A DNA stretch of 18,394 nt, taken from the NCBI GenBank assembly GCA_050010815.1, contig JBEKKH010000079.1, positions 1 through 18,394 of the forward strand, written 5' to 3'. Source of the stretch: Palsa-504 sp050010815. GTDB lineage: Bacteria; Actinomycetota; Actinomycetes; Streptosporangiales; Streptosporangiaceae. Of this stretch, positions 6,366 through 12,551 are shown one piece after another. The translations under genes were made by a program, and so were the position numbers. Positions within the stretch are counted from its first letter, which is position 1. Every line of letters starts with the position of its first letter. Below the pieces are notes generated by a model. It was given only the letters and a program-made list of their open reading frames with translations, had not been told where the DNA came from and ran no database searches.

Positions 6366-7254
6366 GTGTGTACTGTCGCGGCCGGCGGCCCGGCCCAGTC
6401 GCGTGCCAGGGGTCACCATGGCCGGGTTCCGTGACCGTGGCATCACCCCGCCCGGCCTCCGGCTGATCCCGCATCCGGCCGTGACCCTGATCCTGGTGTT
6501 CGGCGGCAGGATTGCCGTGGAAGATGCCACCGGGCGGCACCATCAGGGGAGTTTCGTTACCGGGCTCGGGTTCGGCGAATCCCTCCGCGCGCTGCGGGCG
6601 GAGGCCTTCGAGTGCCTGCAGGTTCGCCTCTCACCGCTCGCCGCACACGTGGTGCTGGGTGCCGCCGTGGCCGACCTGGACGGCGCGGTGGTGACCCTCG
6701 ACGAGCTGTGGGGCCGGGAGGCGGCACGGATCAGTGAGCACCTGGGCGAGCTCTCCTCCTGGGAGGAGCGCTTCGCGTTGACCGACGCGTGGCTCGCCCG
6801 CCGGTGTGCGGCGGCGGTGCAGGTAGCCCCGGAGGTGGCCTGGGCCTGGCGGGGCATCGTGGCCGGCCGTGGCATGGTCCGGATCGAGCACCTGGCGGCC
6901 GAACTCGGCTGGAGCCGCAAACGCCTGTGGTCCCGGTTCCACGCGCAGATCGGCCTGCCGCCCAAGCGCGCCGCCAAGCTGGTCCGCTTCGACCATGCCG
7001 TCCATGGCCTGGTCGCGGGCCAGGACGCGGCCGGAGTCGCCGCCGACGGCGGTTACGCCGATCAGTCCCACCTGCACCGGGACGTCGTGGCGTTCACCGG
7101 GTTGACCCCGGTCACCGTGGTCACCGAGCCGTTTCTCGCGGTCGACAACCTCGCGTGGGGCTGGCCAGGCCCGCGGAACTCTCGCGGCCGGTGGTGCGGG
7201 CTGGCCGCCCGCGACTGGACCCGGGCACCGGGTCGCGGCATCTTCTGGACTTGA
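6364..7254 (+). CDS. AraC-family transcriptional regulator
   Basis: The 296-residue protein has an N-terminal sensing domain (DUF6597-like: GITPPGLRLIPHPAVTLIL, GLGFGESLRALRAEAFECLQVRLSP, LDELWGREAARI) and a C-terminal pair of helix-turn-helices. These are the first, IEHLAAELGWSRKRLWSRFHAQIGLPPKRAAKLVRF, and the second, GVAADGGYADQSHLHRDVVAFTGLTP. It should bind DNA to control the hydrolase, the downstream SDR or both. Two starts are possible. ATG 6364 adds MCVLSRPAARPSRVPGV, which resembles the conserved first strand of the family and has GGGAAG upstream. ATG 6418 (MAGFRD) has AGGGG 5 nt upstream. I prefer 6364 on protein grounds, at modest confidence. Confidence 0.87.
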   Translation: MCVLSRPAARPSRVPGVTMAGFRDRGITPPGLRLIPHPAVTLILVFGGRIAVEDATGRHHQGSFVTGLGFGESLRALRAEAFECLQVRLSPLAAHVVLGAAVADLDGAVVTLDELWGREAARISEHLGELSSWEERFALTDAWLARRCAAAVQVAPEVAWAWRGIVAGRGMVRIEHLAAELGWSRKRLWSRFHAQIGLPPKRAAKLVRFDHAVHGLVAGQDAAGVAADGGYADQSHLHRDVVAFTGLTPVTVVTEPFLAVDNLAWGWPGPRNSRGRWCGLAARDWTRAPGRGIFWT

Positions 7255-7260
7255 GAGTCC
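7247..7260 (+). terminator. Short hairpin with T-tract at the end of the AraC gene
   Basis: GGACT-TGAG-AGTCC is a perfect 5-bp stem with a 4-nt loop, followed after one A by six T residues (7262-7267). It contains the AraC stop codon. This is a short but terminator-like structure. It also overlaps the -35 box of the SDR gene, so it may be an operator instead. Confidence 0.4.
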
Positions 7261-7279
7261 ATTTTTTGGTCCGTACTGT
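7251..7279 (+). promoter_or_regulatory. SDR gene promoter, predicted leaderless start
   Basis: TTGAGA (7251-7256), a 17-bp spacer and TACTGT (7274-7279) make a good SigA-like promoter. The ATG at 7287 begins 7 nt after the -10, so the transcript would start at or next to the start codon. The absence of a Shine-Dalgarno sequence before 7287 agrees with this. The -35 overlaps the AraC stop codon. Confidence 0.6.
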
Positions 7280-7286
7280 CACTGGC

Positions 7287-8057
7287 ATGACACAGCGGCT
7301 TAAGGGCAAGACCGCCCTCATTACCGGGTCCACCAGCAACATCGGCCGTGCCGCCGCCGTTGCCTATGCGGCCGAGGGTGCTCACGTGATCGTCTGCGGC
7401 CGTGACGACGCGCGCGGCGCCGCAGTGCTGACGGTCATCCGCGCGGCCGGCGGCCTCGCCGACTACGTCCACGCCGACCTGGATGGCACCGCCGAGGCCG
7501 GTCGCGGACTGGCGGATGCCGCGACCGGGCTACTGGGCGGGCGCATCGACATCCTCGTCAACAACGCGGGCATCTTCCCGCCTGCCGATACGCTCACCGC
7601 CGATCCGGAGATGTTCGATCGTGTCTACGCGGTGAACGTCAAGGCCCCGTTTTTCCTCACCCAGGCCGTCGTCCCGGCCATGATCGCCAACGGCGCCGGG
7701 GTGATCATCAACCTCGGTTCGTGGGTGGCCCGGCTCAGCGTCCCTGTCGGTGCCCTGTACGCCTCGACCAAGGGAGCGATGGAAACTCTCACCCGCGCGT
7801 GGGCCGCCGAATTCGGGCCGCGGGGCATCCGTGTCAACGCGGTCTCCCCGGGTGTTATCCGGGATCCCGCCGTCTTCGCCGGCACCGACCACCCGGCGGC
7901 GAGAATGATGGCCGGCACCCCGGCCGGGCGGACCGGCAACCCGGACGAAGTCGCGGCGGCCATGGTCTACCTCGCCTCCGACGACGCCGCCTTCGTCCAC
8001 GGTGCTGTCCTGGATGTCGACGGCGGACGCACCGGGGCAGCCGTCATCGCCGGCTGA
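7287..8057 (+). CDS. Short-chain dehydrogenase/reductase (SDR), classical type
   Basis: The 256-residue length is standard for classical SDRs. The nucleotide-binding motif is TGSTSNIG (13-20), a variant of TGxxxGxG. It is followed by NNAG (92-95), N117 in VNVKAP, and the catalytic S145, Y158 and K162 (YASTK). The PG motif is in VSPGVIRDP and the C-terminus is the usual DGGRTGA. CGRDD after strand 2 suggests NADP(H) preference, but that is inference. It should oxidise or reduce a hydroxyl/carbonyl substrate that cannot be named. The ATG at 7287 is favoured by the promoter just upstream; the frame is open farther back through the AraC gene but only as a shadow. The gene lies 32 bp after the AraC stop and is probably a regulatory target of that protein. 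Confidence 0.93.
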   Translation: MTQRLKGKTALITGSTSNIGRAAAVAYAAEGAHVIVCGRDDARGAAVLTVIRAAGGLADYVHADLDGTAEAGRGLADAATGLLGGRIDILVNNAGIFPPADTLTADPEMFDRVYAVNVKAPFFLTQAVVPAMIANGAGVIINLGSWVARLSVPVGALYASTKGAMETLTRAWAAEFGPRGIRVNAVSPGVIRDPAVFAGTDHPAARMMAGTPAGRTGNPDEVAAAMVYLASDDAAFVHGAVLDVDGGRTGAAVIAG

Positions 8058-8118
8058 TTCGCGCCGGGCATGCCGCACTCAGCTGTCCTTATCCGCGAGC
8101 ACCATCTTGGGATTCGCC

Positions 8119-8133
8119 GCAATAGCTAATTGC
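8119..8133. terminator. Inverted repeat between convergent genes
   Basis: GCAAT-AGCTA-ATTGC has perfect 5-bp arms and lies between the SDR gene and the small convergent gene, covering the latter's TAG stop. There is no T-tract, so it is only a weak terminator candidate. Confidence 0.3.
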
Positions 8134-8320
8134 TGGGGTGCCGTACGGTGCAGTTAATATTCGGATCCACGCCCGTGTAATTGAGCGGACCGGCGATTAT
8201 CGTCACCGCGGCCGTGCTTGCCCGGCTACAGCCGATGGAGCCTTTGTAATCGCCGCGCTGCCCGGCGGCGACACCACCGATGACCAGCCAGATGACAAGA
8301 AGTACCGATCCGATGTGCAT
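8126..8320 (-). CDS. Small hydrophobic-leader protein, probably membrane or exported
   Basis: The 64-residue protein starts MHIGSVLLVIWLVIGGVAAG, a strongly hydrophobic segment that is either a transmembrane helix or a signal peptide. The rest, QRGDYKGSIGCSRASTAAVTIIAGPLNY and a Cys-containing tail, includes two cysteines that could pair. Its overall layout resembles a widespread small actinobacterial membrane protein of unknown function (hydrophobic helix, Cys, VTIIAGPLNY-like core). A strong ribosome-binding site, GGAGG, lies about 5 nt before the ATG. The gene is AT-richer than its neighbours. It converges on the SDR gene and diverges from the FHA gene. I cannot assign a function. Confidence 0.75.
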   Translation of the reverse strand: MHIGSVLLVIWLVIGGVAAGQRGDYKGSIGCSRASTAAVTIIAGPLNYTGVDPNINCTVRHPSN

Positions 8321-8458
8321 CTGGACCTCCGTAAGGGTCTTCCGCCTAAAATCCGGGGAGACGGAAATCGCGATGGCCAGCCTTTACCCCGGTATCTCCG
8401 GGGGAAGCATACCCGCGAGCGGCGATACCGAGTCCGGCGCGGGCGAATCCAATAACTT

Positions 8459-8474
8459 TTCCAGAAATCTGGAA
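8459..8474. promoter_or_regulatory. 16-bp palindrome upstream of the FHA gene
   Basis: TTCCAGA-AA-TCTGGAA has perfect 7-bp arms and a 2-nt centre. It lies 16 bp upstream of a TTGACT box. Outer AACT (8454-8457) and AGTT (8474-8477) extend the symmetry imperfectly. It could be an activator or repressor site. Confidence 0.4.
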
Positions 8475-8489
8475 GTTGGCCGTGATTCG

Positions 8490-8518
8490 TTGACTTACGG
8501 GCGCGCGGCACGCATCCT
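8490..8518 (+). promoter_or_regulatory. Candidate promoter of the FHA gene
   Basis: TTGACT (8490-8495) is a 5/6 match to the -35 consensus. At 17 bp lies CATCCT (8513-8518), a poor -10. The start site would be about 8525, giving a leader of some 40 nt with GAGGAC ahead of the ATG at 8565. Confidence 0.4.
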
Positions 8519-8564
8519 CGGACGCGTGACGGATGAGTCAACGACAGATCGAGGACGGTACCCG

Positions 8565-9650
8565 ATGCCTGAAGGCAGGGCAGCGGCAGGACAGCCGGTG
8601 CGCACTCCGCTGCGGCAGCGAAGCAGGCGGCGCTGGGCGGTCGTGGGCGGCGTCGCGGCCAGCTGGGTGGTGCTGGAGGTCGTGACTGGTTCGGCCGTCT
8701 CCGCCACCGTGCTGCTTGTCGTCCTCGCGGCACTCGGCGCCGCGGCCGTGGGCGGCCTGCGGGCCGCGGGCATCACCAGGGATCATCCGTGGATACGGCG
8801 GCTGGCCTCCCGGCCGTGGCGCGACGGGCAGGACGTGCTGAATGTCGCCATGCGGCACCTGCCCGAGGTGTTCGTGGTCACGCCCAGCGGGTTGCTGCTC
8901 GCGCCGAACCTGGTCCAGCTGCAGCTGAACCCCGGCGACGTTGGCTCGCTGTGCGAGCGGATGGAACTCGGCGTGATCAGCGCCGGCCTGACGGAGGTCT
9001 ACGAAGATCAGGTAGCCGCGCACGGGGCCCGCTTCGCCGGGCCGGAGCGCCCCGAGGTGCACGTCGTCGCGGCCGGGTCCGTCCCGCCGGGCCGCTACCG
9101 GCTGCGGCAGGGGAACCTGGCGAGCGTGGATGCGGATGCCCAGCCGGACCCGCCTGACCTGGCTGACCCCTGGTACGCGGGCATGGCGCCGGAGTTCGCG
9201 TACGCCAGCCCGCAGCACGGCTACGCCAGCCCGCAGCACGGCTACGCCAGCCCGCAGCACGGCTACGCCAGCCCGGGCGGCCGCGGGTGGCAGGGACCTG
9301 AGCCGGGCCTGACGATCGCCGACGGCATGGCCACCGCCATGGAGGAAAGACTCGTCTATGTCCCCGTGCTGCGGTTGGTCACGGGCTCCTCGGTGGCGGA
9401 GACCGTGATCTCCGGCGCCCGGGCCGGGCGCGGGCCGGTCGAGCTGGTGCTCCCTGACGTGTCCACGGTATCGAGGGAGCATGCGCGATTCACCTTCTCC
9501 GACGGTCGCTGGTGGATCACCAACCAGGGCCGGAACGGGCTCACCCTCAACGGCGCCCCGGTGGCGGGTGAACAGCCGCTCGGCGACGGCGATACGATCC
9601 GCTGGGGGACGAGACCGGACGCGCTGCTGTCCCGCGTTGAGATCAGCTGA
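8565..9650 (+). CDS. Membrane-anchored FHA-domain protein with FhaA-like middle domain
   Basis: The 361-residue protein has four parts. A basic N-terminus is followed by two hydrophobic helices (about 29-70: WAVVGGVAASWVVLEVV and ATVLLVVLAALGAAAVGGL). Next comes a domain like the N-terminal region of FhaA (about 85-185: DVLNVAMRHLPEVFVVTPSG, LLLAPNLVQLQLNPGDVGSL). Then comes a flexible linker with YASPQHG repeats (213-238). Last is a C-terminal FHA domain (about 280-361: VELVLPDVSTVSREHARF, NQGRNGLTLNG) with the SREHA and NG residues that read phosphothreonine. It probably links Ser/Thr-kinase signalling to the membrane. ATG 8565 has GAGGAC 9 nt upstream. The frame is open back to 8280 but that part looks noncoding. 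The unknown gene at 9682 follows, 31 bp away. Confidence 0.85.
   Translation: MPEGRAAAGQPVRTPLRQRSRRRWAVVGGVAASWVVLEVVTGSAVSATVLLVVLAALGAAAVGGLRAAGITRDHPWIRRLASRPWRDGQDVLNVAMRHLPEVFVVTPSGLLLAPNLVQLQLNPGDVGSLCERMELGVISAGLTEVYEDQVAAHGARFAGPERPEVHVVAAGSVPPGRYRLRQGNLASVDADAQPDPPDLADPWYAGMAPEFAYASPQHGYASPQHGYASPQHGYASPGGRGWQGPEPGLTIADGMATAMEERLVYVPVLRLVTGSSVAETVISGARAGRGPVELVLPDVSTVSREHARFTFSDGRWWITNQGRNGLTLNGAPVAGEQPLGDGDTIRWGTRPDALLSRVEIS
9201..9278 (+). repeat. 21-bp tandem repeat, 3.7 copies, encoding YASPQHG
   Basis: Three identical 21-bp units (9201-9221, 9222-9242, 9243-9263) and a 15-bp partial copy encode the heptapeptide YASPQHG in the linker of the FHA protein. The copies show no synonymous differences, which suggests recent expansion or slippage. 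Copy number may vary between strains. Confidence 0.95.
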
Positions 9651-9681
9651 GGCCGGGACGTGCGACAATGGTCAACCAGAC

Positions 9682-10572
9682 ATGGCGAGACTGGATGGCC
9701 GCGCCGGTGGCGCGCCGTCGTTCGGGAGTGGCGACGCAGTGGCGACGGGTCGGCTTTTCCTGTGGTCAGAGGAGCTTGGTGAGTGGGTGAGCTGCCCGCC
9801 CGATGAGATCACCTGGCTGGACCGGCGCATGCTAAGCGGCGATGAGGACCTCACGCTGCACCGCGCCCCGCGCTGCGCGGGTCTTCGTTACGTGCATCAC
9901 CGCTGGGAGCTGTTCAGCCGTGATACCACCTACCGGGTCTATCTAGCGCCGGAAGCAGCCGGGACCCCGCTCAGCGCGCAGGCCGTGCAGCGGACGGCGG
10001 CCCAGGTCCTGCCCGTTGCGCCGGCCCGCTACGAAGCGCTGCCGGTGGTCCTCGCAGCCGGCTCGTGGCTGGTCAGCGTGGGAACCTGGGTGCTGCGGCT
10101 GCGGCTCGACGGGCCGGCCCGCTCGCACCCGAGCCTCGCCCCGGACGGTGCGGGGCAACTGACGACCCGGGCCGCGAAAATCACCCGGCGGGGCAGCCTG
10201 CCCTCCGAAGACGCGGTGGCTCGCGTGCGCGGCTACTTCGTGCGCAATGCTACGGCGCGGCTGACGATGGCCTACTACTACCAGGAGTTCATCGGTGGCC
10301 TGGCCGCCCCGCAGGCGGCGCCGATGACGGATGTGGTCATCGCCCTGAACCTCAGCGGAGTCGGTGCGGTATCGGACTATAAGAAGCTGCTTCAGGGCTT
10401 CATCTGGTCCGAACGCGGCCACGCGCGTGACCTCGCCGACTTCCTGCTCGCCAACGGCCTGCTGACCCCGGCCGATCTTGACGAGGCACGGCAGGCCGCA
10501 GCGGACAACGAACGCAGTGGCGCATGCGAGCTGGCGCGGCAGCGGCTTCAGTATCGCCCGAAAGGCAAGTGA
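9682..10572 (+). CDS. Unknown protein next to the FHA gene, two putative domains
   Basis: I do not recognise this 296-residue protein. The first half (about 20-165) is beta-rich: RLFLWSEELGEWVSCPPDEI, HRWELFSRDTTYRVYLAP and SWLVSVGTWVLRLRLDG. It recalls an FHA-like sandwich without the phosphothreonine motif, but this is inference. The second half (about 175-296) is helical and contains RVRGYFVRNATARLTMAYYYQEFIGG and DYKKLLQGFIWSERGHARDLADFL. There are no membrane segments and no obvious enzyme motif. It starts 31 bp after the FHA gene on the same strand, suggesting an operon and a shared role. ATG 9682 (MARLDGRAGG) has no clear ribosome-binding site; the frame is open to 9481 inside the FHA gene. 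It ends in a hairpin region at 10579-10597. Confidence 0.75.
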   Translation: MARLDGRAGGAPSFGSGDAVATGRLFLWSEELGEWVSCPPDEITWLDRRMLSGDEDLTLHRAPRCAGLRYVHHRWELFSRDTTYRVYLAPEAAGTPLSAQAVQRTAAQVLPVAPARYEALPVVLAAGSWLVSVGTWVLRLRLDGPARSHPSLAPDGAGQLTTRAAKITRRGSLPSEDAVARVRGYFVRNATARLTMAYYYQEFIGGLAAPQAAPMTDVVIALNLSGVGAVSDYKKLLQGFIWSERGHARDLADFLLANGLLTPADLDEARQAAADNERSGACELARQRLQYRPKGK

Positions 10573-10578
10573 CCGGAG

Positions 10579-10597
10579 CCGCCCCTAGGCCGGGCGG
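10579..10597. terminator. GC hairpin between convergent genes
   Basis: CCGCCC-CTAGGCC-GGGCGG has perfect 6-bp arms and a 7-nt loop, and covers the TAG stop of the convergent reductase. It lies in the 12-bp gap between two convergent genes and may serve as a bidirectional terminator. No T-tract is present. Confidence 0.45.
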
Positions 10598-11142
10598 TAG
10601 CAGAGGTAGACGGTGCCGCTGCCGAACCTGTGCTCCTGCGCCAAGGTCAGGTTCAGGCGGACCTGGTCCGGCAGGGCCCGGGTGCCGCCGCCCACGACGG
10701 CCGGGACGACGAACAGCTGGTATTCGTCCACCAGGCCGGCCGCGATGACCTGGGCGGCGAGCCGCGCACCGCCGACGGCGAGGTCACGGTCGGCCGCTTC
10801 CGTCAGCTTGCGGACCTGAACCGGGTCGAAGTCCCGCTCGATGCGGGTCCGGGCGGTATCGGGCGCCTGCAGGGTGGAGGAATAGACGATCTTGTCGGCC
10901 GCCCGCCAGATCCGCCCGAAGTCGAGCGCGACGGGCGGCTGGCCAGCGTCCGTATCCGCGGTTTCCCAGAAGCGCATCGTCTGGTACATCCGGCGGCCGT
11001 GGAGGTAGGTGCCGACCGGTCGTGCGAGTTCGTTGACGAACGCGAACACTTCCTCGTCCGGCGCCGCCCATTCGAAGCGTCCGTCCGCGTCGGCGATGTA
11101 GCCGTCGAGCGACATGATGGCCGAGTAGATCAGCCGGGCCAT
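10585..11142 (-). CDS. Dihydrofolate-reductase-like (RibD C-terminal domain) protein
   Basis: The 185-residue protein begins MARLIYSAIMSLDGYIADADG, the standard start of the RibD_C family, and has the later nucleotide-binding region DRDLAVGGARLAAQVIAAGLVDEYQLFVVPAVVGGG. Members use NAD(P)H and share the fold of dihydrofolate reductase and of the riboflavin reductase RibD. Stand-alone actinobacterial copies are mostly uncharacterised, and I do not claim that it makes tetrahydrofolate. The start is well supported by AAGGAGG just upstream. A GGTCT/AGACC inverted repeat with a 9-nt spacer (11161-11179) sits about 20 bp before the ATG and could be an operator. Confidence 0.9.
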   Translation of the reverse strand: MARLIYSAIMSLDGYIADADGRFEWAAPDEEVFAFVNELARPVGTYLHGRRMYQTMRFWETADTDAGQPPVALDFGRIWRAADKIVYSSTLQAPDTARTRIERDFDPVQVRKLTEAADRDLAVGGARLAAQVIAAGLVDEYQLFVVPAVVGGGTRALPDQVRLNLTLAQEHRFGSGTVYLCYRPA

Positions 11143-11279
11143 GCGCGCCTCCTTCAGTCCGGTCTTTTTCCTTCAGACCACGCAGCCGACGGGAAATAAG
11201 CGGTCCGGCTGGGTGGATCGCGTTCTGGGGGCAAGCACGCCGGGTCCGTTCGGCCCTGAAGCGGCAGGCCGACGGGTTA

Positions 11280-11495
11280 TCAGGGCCAGAGGTGCTGAAC
11301 CAGGTCCAGGACGCCGTCTAGGACGTCGGGCAGGGCCCCCGCCAGCTCGCGGGCGGTCCGTCGCCGTTTCTTGCGCTTTGCCTCACCCTGTATGGCCTGA
11401 TCCAGCGACGGGACGAGGTTAGCGTCGTCGCCGGGCTGCTGCTTGACCCGGCCATCACGGCGGGCGCGCGACGCTGTCCGCGGCCGGGTTGCCAT
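11280..11495 (-). CDS. Small basic protein of unknown function
   Basis: From ATG 11495 the frame encodes 71 residues: a basic N-terminal half (MATRPRTASRARRDGRV, then QGEAKRKKRRRTAREL) and an amphipathic C-terminus (ALPDVLDGVLDLVQHLWP). It has no known domain that I recognise. The composition, Arg/Lys-rich then helical, would suit a nucleic-acid-associated or regulatory peptide, but this is speculation. No strong ribosome-binding site precedes the ATG, and the frame extends to 11561 over the promoter of the divergent PPOX gene, which argues for the shorter start. It diverges from that gene with a 94-bp gap. Confidence 0.45.
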   Translation of the reverse strand: MATRPRTASRARRDGRVKQQPGDDANLVPSLDQAIQGEAKRKKRRRTARELAGALPDVLDGVLDLVQHLWP

Positions 11496-11552
11496 AACGG
11501 GATGATAGCTCCCGGCAAAAGGCCCAGCCCGCAGCACGCCGCCAATCGTTAT

Positions 11553-11580
11553 TGACCTCAACGTTACTTGAGGTTTTAGT
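11553..11580 (+). promoter_or_regulatory. Promoter with embedded inverted repeat, PPOX gene
   Basis: TTGACC (11553-11558), a 16-bp spacer and TTTAGT (11575-11580) form a promoter 9 bp before ATG 11590, so the leader is nearly absent. ACCTCAA-CGTTAC-TTGAGGT (11555-11574), an inverted repeat with perfect 7-bp arms, fills the spacer between -35 and -10. This is the classic position for a repressor, or for a MerR-like activator that distorts the spacer. Confidence 0.6.
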
Positions 11581-11589
11581 CTTCAGGTT

Positions 11590-12000
11590 ATGACGTTCAC
11601 TGACGCCGAGCAGCGTTTCCTGGCCCGCCACGCACGTGGGCACCTGGCCACCATCGGTCCCGACGGCATCCCTCAGGTCAAGCCACTGGGGTTCAGCTAC
11701 AACACCCTGCTGGGAACGATCGACATCACGGGGTGGAACATGGCTAACAGCGCCAAGTACCGCAACGTCCGTTCCAACCCCCACGTGGCTTTCGTGATAG
11801 ACGAGGTAACCGCCCCGACCATGGAAGGGGCGCATTTCCTCGAGATCCGCGGCGACGCCGAGACCACCGTCGGTACCCATGACCTGGAGGGCCATCTGGC
11901 GCCCGAGATCATCCGGATCTGGCCCCGCCGGGTCGTGGGCTTCAACGTCGATCCAGCTCACCCTGGCTTCGAGAGTCGCGACATCGGGCCGGCGAGCTAG
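11590..12000 (+). CDS. PPOX-class (F420- or FMN-dependent) oxidoreductase
   Basis: The 136-residue protein has the split beta-barrel pattern of small pyridoxamine-phosphate-oxidase-like proteins: ARGHLATIGPDGIPQVKPLGFSYN at the N-terminus, SAKYRNVRSNPHVAFVIDEV in the middle and GAHFLEIRGDAET near residue 80-92. In Actinobacteria, proteins of this length often bind cofactor F420 (or flavin) and reduce small molecules; the SAKYRNVRSNP block resembles the F420 subgroup. The cofactor is inferred. The ATG at 11590 follows the promoter closely and only a weak AGG is seen, which suggests a leaderless or near-leaderless mRNA. It converges on rbpA. Confidence 0.88.
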   Translation: MTFTDAEQRFLARHARGHLATIGPDGIPQVKPLGFSYNTLLGTIDITGWNMANSAKYRNVRSNPHVAFVIDEVTAPTMEGAHFLEIRGDAETTVGTHDLEGHLAPEIIRIWPRRVVGFNVDPAHPGFESRDIGPAS

Positions 12001-12053
12001 CCGACGACGGACCACGACGGAGCGCACGCGGCTGGGCGCGGGGCACGCAGCAC

Positions 12054-12067
12054 GGTCCGTTCGGACC
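12054..12067. other. Hairpin between PPOX gene and rbpA
   Basis: GGTCC-GTTC-GGACC has perfect 5-bp arms and a 4-nt loop. It is followed on the plus strand by five A residues and not by T, so it is not a standard terminator in either direction. It lies between the convergent stops at 12000 and 12076. Confidence 0.4.
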
Positions 12068-12075
12068 AAAAAGAA

Positions 12076-12423
12076 TTAAGGGTGGTCGCGCCGGGCCAGT
12101 GACTCGGCCATCAGGGCATCGCCCTCGGCGGGCGAGCGTCTGCTCTTGACGCGCCCCAAGTGTGCCTTCTTCTCCCCTAGGTACCTCGCGACCCGGGGAG
12201 GCAGGTCGAGCGGGTCGGTCCCGGCGGGCTGCGAGCAGACCCGGCACTCCCACTGCGCGGGCGGCGTCGCGGTCCAGATAAACGGTACCGTCGTCCGGTG
12301 CCCGTCCGCACAGTGATAAAGCACGACGACTTTGGCGACGGCCGATCCACGGCCAATAGGTTCACCGGCAGGACCGGCCCCTACCCGCGTTCCCTGCATA
12401 ATGCCGTTATTTACACTTCGCAT
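12076..12423 (-). CDS. rbpA: RbpA-type RNA polymerase-binding protein
   Basis: The 115-residue protein follows the RbpA plan: an N-terminal MRSVNNGIMQGTRVGAGPAGEP tail (RbpA proteins have a similar GTRVGAGPxGE start), a central beta domain with C38, H42, C60 and C63 (YHCADGH and WECRVCSQPAG), and a C-terminal sigma-binding helix (EKKAHLGRVKSRRSPAEGDALMAESLA). RbpA binds RNA polymerase and primary sigma factors and stabilises promoter opening; it is specific to Actinobacteria. This copy has a linker and core unlike the most common sequences and may be a paralogue. GGAGG lies just upstream of ATG 12423. Confidence 0.85.
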   Translation of the reverse strand: MRSVNNGIMQGTRVGAGPAGEPIGRGSAVAKVVVLYHCADGHRTTVPFIWTATPPAQWECRVCSQPAGTDPLDLPPRVARYLGEKKAHLGRVKSRRSPAEGDALMAESLARRDHP

Positions 12424-12441
12424 ATTGCCTCCGTCAACCTA

Positions 12442-12447
12442 ATTGTA
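12442..12447 (-). promoter_or_regulatory. Candidate -10 box of rbpA
   Basis: The minus strand reads TACAAT, a good -10 match, 19 nt before the GTTGACGGAGG leader and ATG of rbpA. No TTGACA-like -35 is found at 16-18 nt, and no clear GGAAT-GTT (SigR-type) pair was seen. An extended or activator-dependent promoter is possible. Confidence 0.3.
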
Positions 12448-12551
12448 CAGGTAAGTTCGGCGTGGTTGGGCCGCTAATTCAAGGTCGTGAAATGCTTTAA
12501 ATGTGGTTCGGAGGGCCGATTTAATGACGATCTTCAGCTGGCCGCATGGGT

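Noticed and set aside
8280..8564. N-terminal extension of the FHA protein
   Set aside because: The extra 95 residues are antisense to part of the small membrane gene and cross the candidate promoter; ATG 8565 has a ribosome-binding site.
9201..9278. CRISPR-like array
   Set aside because: The units are contiguous 21-bp copies without spacers and lie in a coding frame.
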